A DNA stretch of 7,706 nt. Source: Bacteroidales bacterium. Lineage in GTDB: Bacteria > Bacteroidota > Bacteroidia > Bacteroidales > UBA932. Below, one piece after another: positions 1-5,315 of this stretch. The notes beneath the pieces are model-generated. The model was not told the DNA's origin. It did no database searches and worked only from the letters and a program-made list of their open reading frames with translations. The position numbers and the translations under genes were made by a program. Position 1 is the stretch's first letter. Every line of letters starts with the position of its first letter. The stretch covers positions 1 to 7,706 of the forward strand of contig JAKSJQ010000067.1 in the NCBI GenBank assembly GCA_024402115.1, given 5' to 3'.

Positions 1-313
1 GGGGTACGGCGAATACAAGGACTGGTGGGAGATGCCGGGGGGCAAGGCTGAGCCGGGGGAGACTTTGGAGGAGGCGCTGAGGCGCGAGATCATGGAGGAA
101 CTCGACACCGAAATCAGTGTGAACGGTTTCATCACGACCGTGGATTATGACTATCCGGCTTTCCATCTTACTATGCACTGCTACTGGTGCAGTGTTCTGT
201 CCGGCTGCCTGGAGCTCAAGGAGCACGAGGCGGCGAGGTGGCTTGCTCCTGATGAGCTGGAGTCTGTGAACTGGCTGCCGGCCGATCTGATTCTTCTTCC
301 TTTTCTGAGATAG
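1..313 (+). CDS. Nudix hydrolase, MutT/NudG-like (5' partial)
   Basis: This is the C-terminal part of a Nudix-family (deoxy)nucleoside triphosphate pyrophosphohydrolase. Relatives hydrolyse NTPs or oxidised dNTPs to the monophosphate plus pyrophosphate in the cytoplasm. The reading frame is open from base 2 to the TAG at 311-313, giving 103 visible residues. The Nudix box GX5EX7REUXEEXGU is seen at visible residues 14-36: G14, E20, R28-E29 and E32-E33 are present, so the Mg-binding glutamates are intact. The usual glycine near the end of the box is Asp (LDT). The segment before the box, DWWEMPGGK, and the HEAARW and WLPAD stretches after it are typical of small MutT/NudG-type enzymes of about 130 residues, so roughly 25-30 N-terminal residues lie outside the window. 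The first in-window ATG (base 32) is inside the conserved domain and is not the start. The exact substrate cannot be told from the sequence. Confidence 0.9.
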   Translation, partial: GYGEYKDWWEMPGGKAEPGETLEEALRREIMEELDTEISVNGFITTVDYDYPAFHLTMHCYWCSVLSGCLELKEHEAARWLAPDELESVNWLPADLILLPFLR

Positions 314-331
314 GTTTCTTTTGGGTACCCC

Positions 332-356
332 GGCGGTCGAGGCTGGTACCATGGTC
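332..356 (+). repeat. Intergenic boundary repeat, copy 1
   Basis: First of three related non-coding repeats. It fills most of the 48-nt gap between the converging Nudix and DUF3137 genes. Bases 334-353 (CGGTCGAGGCTGGTACCATG) are identical to 2947-2966; over 332-353 the match to copy 2 is 21 of 22. Over 332-356 it matches copy 3 (5222-5246) at 20 of 25 positions without gaps. The core GGTACC (345-350) also occurs at 324-329 just upstream. GGTACC is self-complementary, so the two could form a 6-bp stem with a 15-nt loop, but no T-run follows, so I do not call it an intrinsic terminator. Function unknown. Confidence 0.75.
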
Positions 357-361
357 CTTAA

Positions 362-2092
362 TCAGACCTTTGAGGCTATGTGGCGCCGGTAGACGGACAG
401 GTCGGAGGTGGTGAGGACGGTGCTGATGTGGTCCAGACGTTCGTGCTGGGTCAGTTCGAGATCTTCGAAGTTCTCGTCTTCTTTGATGCTGATATTCCCG
501 GTTCCGGTTACGCTCAGGTATTCGTCCCAGTAGACTGGGACCTGGTGATACTTGCCGTCTCCGCCCCATACTCCTACGTTGGTGACGCGCTTCACGGCGC
601 GGTATCCGAGGGCTGAGACTTTGATTGTGGTCTTTCCGTTCCTTCCTTTGCTCTGTTCGGTTTTCAGAATGCAGTCCGTCACACAGCTGGGATGCTTGAA
701 TTTGTCGACACCCCAGAAGTTGGCGAGAGATTCGTGTTCCCAGAATGAGCTTTGTTTCTGCATGTCCCTTCCGTAGATTGCCTCGATCGGGCGTATCTGT
801 TGGTATATCGGGACGCAGAGGAGCGGCGCAAGGCTGAAGTAGATGGCTCTGAAGTATTTCGCGTTGATTTCGTGGAATTCCTTTTCTGCCTTGTCGTAGT
901 CGAAGTCGCGGAACTGGTCGGGGTTCATGTCGAGGTTCAGGGACTGCAAGTGGTCGGGGATGATAGTGTTGATCATCCTGTCCTTGTTGAAGTCGAAGTC
1001 GTCTCCGTAGCCCACGATGCGGTCCTTGAGGAGATTCAGCATGTTTTCCTGGGCAAGGGGAGTGAACAGAAGGGCGAACTGCTGGTTATTGTTCCTGTCT
1101 CTTGTGTCGAATGCAACTTCGAATTCCTCGTTGGTCATCATCGCGTAGTCGGCTTCGAGCAGGTTGTTGGCTTTCTTTCTGAGCTGCCGTCTTGTCTTTC
1201 TGTATAAATGGGTGCCTTCGGCGCCGGCAAGGTTGCTCTTGCTTCTGGTGAATACGAGGTCGGGTGCGGATGTGTTTCCGTAGATCAGGCGGGTCTTTTC
1301 GTAGTAGTTGGGATAGGGGGCTGTCACTTGCGCAGTGAGGGTCTCGGAGTGGTATGCTGTGTAGCATTTTCCGTCGGCGCCCCGCTCCTGAGTCGTCCAC
1401 GAGATTGTTTTACTGCCGGTGTAGGTTTTTGTTCCCATCTCCATCTTCTTTGTTCTGCAGATGACGAAGGGGTTGCCGTTGATCAGTCCTGAATGGGAGT
1501 AGATCACCGAACGGCCGGCGTTGAAGCTTCCGTCCCAGCCGTAAGTTTTTTTGAGGTCTGCGAGACGCTGGGTTGTGAAGTAGGGGTCGAACTCAAGTTT
1601 GGGTACTGTACGTGTCATCATGTGCGTAAAGACGTCCCAGTCGTAAAGACGGTTCAGAGGTTCCATCTGACCCCATGCGATGCTCTTGAGTTCTTCTATC
1701 TTTGCCGAGAGGCTGTCGTGCTCCTGTCTCTTGGATTCGAGTTTGGGAAAGATCACCATGAGGATGATGACGAATGTGCAGAAGATTCCGCCGGTAAGTG
1801 CTATCGCCTGGTTGCTTTCCATCTGGCCTCCGTTGAAGATGAGGATGATGATTCCGACGGCGATTGCAAACCATAGCAGTCCGCGAAGGAATTTCCATCC
1901 ACTTATCGATGACTCCAGCGATTCCAGCTTTGCTTCTTCAGAGTATATCTGACGGCATGTCTCCCTATTCGCCTCGACGTCGACGCGGGCTTCCTCCGCC
2001 AGCTCGGCAAAGGTTTTTTCGGCTACGTCTTTGAAGCGCGGGGAGAAGACATCCCTGTATTCCGAGAGAGGCTCGTAGATATCTTCTGCCAT
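362..2092 (-). CDS. DUF3137 domain membrane protein, partner of LemA
   Basis: A 576-residue predicted membrane protein of the DUF3137 type. The molecular function of this family is unknown, but it is often encoded next to lemA. Residues 1-66 are charged and helical-looking (EPLSEYRDVF, then an acidic coiled-coil-like stretch). Two hydrophobic segments follow at about 68-88 and 96-116, separated by a short loop. Residues from about 145 form a large soluble domain with a TYGWDGSF motif (183-190) and the segment FALLFTPLAQENML (339-352). A third moderately hydrophobic segment lies at 412-430. The ATG at 2092 was chosen because MAEDIYEPLSEYRDVF begins family-like sequence. The frame stays open 76 codons further upstream to an ATG at 2320, but that extension is low-complexity, rich in Ser/Gln/Arg/His, and overlaps the upstream lemA-like gene in another frame. 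The lemA stop is 10 nt upstream, so the two are probably one transcript. No Shine-Dalgarno sequence is visible. The TGA at 362-364 is the stop. Confidence 0.85.
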   Translation of the reverse strand: MAEDIYEPLSEYRDVFSPRFKDVAEKTFAELAEEARVDVEANRETCRQIYSEEAKLESLESSISGWKFLRGLLWFAIAVGIIILIFNGGQMESNQAIALTGGIFCTFVIILMVIFPKLESKRQEHDSLSAKIEELKSIAWGQMEPLNRLYDWDVFTHMMTRTVPKLEFDPYFTTQRLADLKKTYGWDGSFNAGRSVIYSHSGLINGNPFVICRTKKMEMGTKTYTGSKTISWTTQERGADGKCYTAYHSETLTAQVTAPYPNYYEKTRLIYGNTSAPDLVFTRSKSNLAGAEGTHLYRKTRRQLRKKANNLLEADYAMMTNEEFEVAFDTRDRNNNQQFALLFTPLAQENMLNLLKDRIVGYGDDFDFNKDRMINTIIPDHLQSLNLDMNPDQFRDFDYDKAEKEFHEINAKYFRAIYFSLAPLLCVPIYQQIRPIEAIYGRDMQKQSSFWEHESLANFWGVDKFKHPSCVTDCILKTEQSKGRNGKTTIKVSALGYRAVKRVTNVGVWGGDGKYHQVPVYWDEYLSVTGTGNISIKEDENFEDLELTQHERLDHISTVLTTSDLSVYRRHIASKV

Positions 2093-2102
2093 GGACTGTT
2101 GT

Positions 2103-2852
2103 CTAGAAGAATTTTGCTCTTGCCATCTCGCGTACCTCGGCTGATGCTGTGAACGGGATGCGTGTGGTGTAGCCCTGGCGTGCTGCCACGATCTGTTTGG
2201 TTGGCCATGAGAACACGCTTGTGTTCCACTGTGCCACGCGGCTGTTGTAGACGGTGCGTGCTGCTGTGATCTCTCTCTGGAGGTAGCTGTTCTGCTGCAT
2301 CGCGTCTGAGATGGCTTCATGGGCTTTGAGCTCAGGATATGCTTCGACCTGAGGGAAGAGACGCCCGCAGACTGTGTTCAGCTGCTGGTTGACTTCGTCT
2401 CTGTTTTCCGGGGTGATTGTGCCTCCGCGCAGGGCGGCGACTGCTTTCATGACGTCTTTGTCAAGTTCGATGGCACGGTCCACCAGGCCCACGACGTTCT
2501 GAAGGATCTGGACGCGCTGCTCGAGGTAGTTGTCGATGTTTGAGGCTTCGGCCTGGATCTTCTGCTCGAGCTGGAGGAAGTAGTTCTGGGCGGAGACCTT
2601 CATGAAGATGAAGATGAAGCCGGGTAGCATGCCGGCAAGACATCCGACTACTGCAACCATGGTGGCGTTCGGAACGTCGATTCCTATGCTGTAGACGACT
2701 GCAAGCACGATTGCGGGGATGGCTACCCACAGTGCGATTTCGAAGATTGTCGAACCTATGCCGACCGTGACAGGAATCTGCCGGTCAATTACATGTATGT
2801 CGCGACCCTTGTCGTTTACAGGACCTGTTGTCTCATCTAGTAGATTTGCCAT
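2103..2852 (-). CDS. LemA family protein with two predicted membrane segments
   Basis: A 249-residue LemA-family protein. LemA proteins are membrane-anchored helical proteins of unclear role, widespread in bacteria. Residues 1-30 are polar. Hydrophobic segments lie at about 33-55 (STIFEIALWVAIPAIVLAVV) and 66-86, and the LemA-like helical domain runs from about 93 to the end. Recognisable pieces are ASNIDNYLEQRVQILQNVV (103-121), AYPELKAHEAI (171-181), an ITAARTVYNSRVAQWNTSV segment (195-213) and the C-terminal region IPFTASAEVREMARAKFF. Typical LemA proteins are about 190 residues with one N-terminal membrane segment, so the extra segment and polar leader are unusual. The ATG at 2852 was chosen over an in-frame ATG at 2942 because the extra 30 codons run through AT-rich, promoter-like DNA and look unlike protein. 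The stop (TAG, 2103-2105) precedes the DUF3137 start by 10 nt, indicating an operon. Confidence 0.85.
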   Translation of the reverse strand: MANLLDETTGPVNDKGRDIHVIDRQIPVTVGIGSTIFEIALWVAIPAIVLAVVYSIGIDVPNATMVAVVGCLAGMLPGFIFIFMKVSAQNYFLQLEQKIQAEASNIDNYLEQRVQILQNVVGLVDRAIELDKDVMKAVAALRGGTITPENRDEVNQQLNTVCGRLFPQVEAYPELKAHEAISDAMQQNSYLQREITAARTVYNSRVAQWNTSVFSWPTKQIVAARQGYTTRIPFTASAEVREMARAKFF

Positions 2853-2869
2853 ATAAGTTATGTGTTTGT

Positions 2870-2877
2870 GGTAAATA
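2870..2877 (-). promoter_or_regulatory. Candidate -7 box for the lemA/DUF3137 operon
   Basis: Read on the minus strand this is TATATTTA, followed by C. It resembles the Bacteroidota -7 consensus TAnnTTTG apart from the last base. It ends 17 nt before the lemA-like start codon, which implies a very short leader. The only TTG-type upstream element I see (2891-2893) is 13 nt away, less than the 19-21 nt commonly reported for this promoter class. This is a weak call. It gains some support because the same TATATTTAC string occurs before the divergent GH5-like gene. Confidence 0.3.
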
Positions 2878-2944
2878 TAGTATTTTCCGTCAACATTGTT
2901 CCTGTTTTCGGCGATTATTGTCACTATTGCCGGGATTGGCACCC

Positions 2945-2966
2945 GACGGTCGAGGCTGGTACCATG
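2945..2966 (+). repeat. Intergenic boundary repeat, copy 2
   Basis: Second copy of the repeat, lying in the divergent promoter gap between the lemA-like and GH5-like genes. Bases 2947-2966 match 334-353 exactly over 20 bp, in the same orientation. The related sequence may begin at 2938, where GGCAC also occurs at the start of the copy 3 region (5216-5220). The copy ends in ATGATGACG rather than ATGGTC, so the right arm seen in copies 1 and 3 is lost or absent here. It lies about 95 bp upstream of the lemA-like start and 105 bp upstream of the GH5-like start. Confidence 0.75.
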
Positions 2967-3021
2967 ATGACGTTAAGTTGTTGTGCAATGGAATCGGTTG
3001 ATAATCGTGATTTATGGCTTT

Positions 3022-3047
3022 TTTGCCAAAGAGTATCATTATATTTA
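3022..3047 (+). promoter_or_regulatory. Candidate promoter of the GH5-like/BIG2 operon
   Basis: A TTTG at 3022-3025 is followed 14 nt later by TATATTTA at 3040-3047, resembling the Bacteroidota -33 TTTG and -7 TAnnTTTG elements, although the spacing is shorter than usual and the last base is A rather than G. The box ends 23 nt before the ATG at 3071, and the intervening DNA is strongly A/T-rich (TACTTTAAAAAC), as expected upstream of Bacteroidota genes. An alternative -7 box, TACTTTA at 3050-3056, cannot be excluded. Confidence 0.35.
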
Positions 3048-3070
3048 CATACTTTAAAAACAATCGTACC

Positions 3071-4264
3071 ATGAAGTGTATCAAATCAGTACTCGTGTCG
3101 CTGCTTGCAGTTGCAATGGCGTCATGTAGCCAGCCTGCTCCGAAGGTTGACAAGTATGACATCGATCCGACCCAGATGAGAGGTTTCAACTATACCCCTG
3201 CCGGTGTGGCCGAGCCTCGCCACCATATCGATACCTGGGTGAAATATGACGAGGAGGTGATTGCGCATGACCTTGACCTCGCCAAGGGCCTGGACCTCAA
3301 TTTCTGCAGAATTTTCGTGCCTTATCAGGTGTATACCGAGATTGGCGACACGCTTGTCGGCAGACTCCGCGATTTCGCTCACAAGTGTGACGAAAGGGGA
3401 ATGAAGATGATGCCTGTAGTGGGCAGCGGCCGCTGGACCAGGGACAGCACTCTTCTCTATCAGGCAGAGGAGTGGGTGGATTTCCTCGTCGGTGCTCTCA
3501 AGGATGAGCCGAACCTCGCCATGTGGGACATCATGAACGAGCCTGACCTCAATGTCAGGATGCGTGAGGCGAACTTCGAGAACTGCAGAAGAATGTATGC
3601 ACTTTTCAAGGAGAAGGATCCGGAAACACCTCTCACAATCGGTTTCCAGCTTGTTTCAAGCATGATCAAGATGGGTGACTATGCCGACATCCTTCAGTTC
3701 CACGATTATTCCGAGACAAGAGCCGAGGTACGCGACACCATCGCCAGGGCGCAGGCCTATGCCGATCAGGTCGGCAAGAAGATCTTCAATGGCGAGATGG
3801 GATGTGTCGGCCGAGCTAATCCGTATGACGTGACTCTCGAGGAACACATGAAGGCCAACATGGGCTGGTGCATCTGGGAGCTTATGGTCGTAAGGAAAGG
3901 CTGGGGTATGATCCATGGTGTCTTCTACGAGGACGGTACGGTACGTGATCCGTCGATCCCTGCCGCCATCATGGGATACTTCCGCAATCGTGAGGACATC
4001 GTACTCGAGAGCCCTGACAGGGAAGACAGGATCACCAAGGCGCTTGCCGGCATCGAACAGTGGAAAAAGGACGGTGCAAAGGACTGGGACCAGGGTATCA
4101 GACTTGCTGAGGTGAGTGCGAATACACTCGAGGCATGCCAGCTCGCTCCTATGCGCGAGGCTCCGAACTGGAAGGTCAACCAGCTCAGAAAGAGCGGGGA
4201 CGTCAAGGAGATGAAGGCTCTTCTCGATGAGTTCTATGCTTTGATGAAACCTTATAAGAAGTAG
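3071..4264 (+). CDS. GH5-like (clan A) glycoside hydrolase lipoprotein
   Basis: A 397-residue exported lipoprotein with a cellulase-fold TIM barrel; members of this group act as beta-glycanases or beta-mannosidases. Residues 1-18 form a signal peptide with a lipobox-like MASC, so Cys19 is the likely lipidated residue. The barrel starts at MRGFNYTP (36-42) and shows the expected strand motifs: LNFCRIFVPYQ with Arg80; MKMMPVVGSG (111-120); MWDIMNEPD with the likely acid/base Glu157 preceded by Asn156; LQFHDY with His211; FNGEMGC with the likely nucleophile Glu242; and GWCIWELM with Trp269. The last 80 residues after the barrel are helical and charged. The ATG at 3071 was preferred to the in-frame ATG at 3014 because it begins the signal peptide directly and leaves the AT-rich promoter region untranslated. 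The next gene starts 4 nt after the stop. The substrate cannot be assigned. GH5 is the best guess, but a neighbouring clan-A family is possible. Confidence 0.8.
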   Translation: MKCIKSVLVSLLAVAMASCSQPAPKVDKYDIDPTQMRGFNYTPAGVAEPRHHIDTWVKYDEEVIAHDLDLAKGLDLNFCRIFVPYQVYTEIGDTLVGRLRDFAHKCDERGMKMMPVVGSGRWTRDSTLLYQAEEWVDFLVGALKDEPNLAMWDIMNEPDLNVRMREANFENCRRMYALFKEKDPETPLTIGFQLVSSMIKMGDYADILQFHDYSETRAEVRDTIARAQAYADQVGKKIFNGEMGCVGRANPYDVTLEEHMKANMGWCIWELMVVRKGWGMIHGVFYEDGTVRDPSIPAAIMGYFRNREDIVLESPDREDRITKALAGIEQWKKDGAKDWDQGIRLAEVSANTLEACQLAPMREAPNWKVNQLRKSGDVKEMKALLDEFYALMKPYKK

Positions 4265-4268
4265 ATGT

Positions 4269-5216
4269 ATGCGTAGTTCCTGCAAAGTTTTATCGGCTGC
4301 AGTACTGCTCGGTCTTGCAGTGTTGTCGTGCAAGCCGATTTCGATTTCTCCTGTGCATCCTCCCCGTCCTTCGGACAAGGAAGAGGAGGAAGTAAAAGAG
4401 ATCAAGGTCACCGGAGTGACTCTCGATCAGAGTTCTGCTGAAGTGGAGGTGGAGTCGGAGTTTGATCTGGTTGCTTCGGTTCAGCCGAAGGATGCGACCA
4501 ACAGCAAGGTGACGTGGTCTTCTTCAGACAGCGACGTTGCCACTGTCGAGGACGGCAAGGTGAGGGGCGTCGCTGTTGGCGAGGCTGTCATCACCGTGAA
4601 GACTGTGGATGGTGACAAGACTGCTTCGTGCAAGGTTACCGTGAAGGAAAAGCCTTATGTCTATGTTACCGGAATCACGCTTGACAGAACTGAAGCTGAA
4701 GTCGAGGTGGGACCATACGTCGAGTATTTCTATCTCCATCCTGAGATAACTCCGGAGAATGCCACCAACAAGAATGTGACGTGGACGTCTTCGAATACCA
4801 ATGTTGCAACCGTGTCTGAAAGCGGCCGCGTGGCTGTCTACAGGGTCGGTTCTGCCACAATCACGGCTACTACCGAGGATGGCGGGTTTACTGCTTCATG
4901 CACGCTTACCGTCAAGCAGAAGCCTGTCGTGAAGGTGACCGGAGTCGAGATGTACTACAAGACCAGGACCGTCAAGGTTGGCGAGAAATTCGATATCGCT
5001 GCTACAGTGAGCCCTGGCGATGCCACAAATCGCGGTGTTTCCTGGACATGGACTCCTGAAGAGCTGATCGAGAGATACAACGGTGTCTTTACCTATCAGT
5101 CCCACGGCAATGTCGACGTCATCTTCCTGGCGAAGGCTCCTGGTACGGTTACTATTACCATCAAGACCAGCGACGGCAGCTTCACTGATACCTGCGAGGT
5201 TACGATTACCGAGTAG
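4269..5216 (+). CDS. Lipoprotein with three BIG2 Ig-like domains
   Basis: A 315-residue predicted lipoprotein made almost wholly of bacterial Ig-like (group 2, BIG2) domains. Residues 1-20 form a signal peptide ending in VLSC, so Cys21 is the likely lipidated residue. A Pro-rich and then acidic linker follows (PPRPSDKEEEEV, 31-42). Three repeats come next, at about 46-125, 131-215 and 221-314. Each opens with VTG(V/I) and closes with a C-x-(V/L)-T-(V/I) strand. Domains 1 and 2 carry the hallmark V-T-W-x-S-S-x-(S/T)-x-V-A-T-V. Domain 3 keeps SPGDATNRGVSWTW but its middle is rewritten. There is no catalytic domain, so a binding, spacer or adhesin role at the cell surface is plausible. It starts 4 nt after the GH5-like stop, so the two are probably co-transcribed and may work together at the outer membrane. 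That functional link is inference. Confidence 0.85.
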   Translation: MRSSCKVLSAAVLLGLAVLSCKPISISPVHPPRPSDKEEEEVKEIKVTGVTLDQSSAEVEVESEFDLVASVQPKDATNSKVTWSSSDSDVATVEDGKVRGVAVGEAVITVKTVDGDKTASCKVTVKEKPYVYVTGITLDRTEAEVEVGPYVEYFYLHPEITPENATNKNVTWTSSNTNVATVSESGRVAVYRVGSATITATTEDGGFTASCTLTVKQKPVVKVTGVEMYYKTRTVKVGEKFDIAATVSPGDATNRGVSWTWTPEELIERYNGVFTYQSHGNVDVIFLAKAPGTVTITIKTSDGSFTDTCEVTITE

Positions 5217-5221
5217 GCACA

Positions 5222-5246
5222 GGCGGCCGGACCAGGTACCATGGTC
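5222..5246 (+). repeat. Intergenic boundary repeat, copy 3 (diverged)
   Basis: Third copy of the repeat, 5 nt after the BIG2 gene's stop codon and 12 nt before the terminator stem. It shares GGCGG and, at the same 13-nt offset, GGTACCATGGTC with copy 1; identity is 20 of 25 without gaps. The differences lie in the middle, where GGACCA replaces GAGGCT. As a result it can form a short hairpin, GACCA (5230-5234) with TGGTC (5242-5246), which the other two copies cannot form. Function unknown. Confidence 0.6.
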
Positions 5247-5258
5247 AATATACATAAT

Positions 5259-5288
5259 AAAAAAACAGGCCCGGAAGCCTGTTTTTTT
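5259..5288. terminator. Bidirectional intrinsic terminator
   Basis: A perfect 12-bp inverted repeat: seven A then CAGGC (5259-5270), loop CCGGAA (5271-5276), then GCCTG and seven T (5277-5288). It has a GC-rich stem top and a seven-base T-run on each strand, so it should end transcription both of the GH5-like/BIG2 operon on the plus strand and of the GH95-like gene on the minus strand. It lies between their stop codons, 42 nt from the BIG2 stop and 27 nt from the GH95-like stop. Confidence 0.95.
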
Positions 5289-5315
5289 GTTTTATGCCTT
5301 GAGCGGGACAGAAGA

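Noticed and set aside
752..1207. A 151-codon plus-strand frame rich in Val, Glu and Phe, opposite the DUF3137 gene.
   Set aside because: The composition is what results from reading the complement of a real gene, and the minus-strand protein has family-like motifs across the same bases.
2093..2320. A 76-codon N-terminal extension of the DUF3137 frame.
   Set aside because: It lies inside the lemA-like gene in another frame and reads as Ser/Gln/Arg/His-rich low-complexity sequence; the start at 2092 gives a family-like N-terminus and a normal operon gap.
3016..3029. TGGC-TTTTTT-GCCA as a possible hairpin or terminator upstream of the GH5-like gene.
   Set aside because: The stem is only 4 bp, the T-run is the loop rather than following the stem, and no gene ends nearby.
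3014..3070. An upstream in-frame ATG giving the GH5-like protein 19 extra residues.
   Set aside because: It would bury the signal peptide behind MAFLPKSIIIFTYFKNNRT and place the candidate promoter inside the coding sequence.
3066..3073. GTACCATG at the GH5-like start codon, matching the end of the repeat.
   Set aside because: Eight bases are too few to call a repeat copy, and the upstream bases do not match.
3656..4411. A 251-codon open frame on the minus strand, opposite the GH5-like and BIG2 genes.
   Set aside because: It is antisense to a well-supported catalytic barrel, runs across two genes, and its translation has no recognisable domain. It is a shadow of codon bias on the plus strand.
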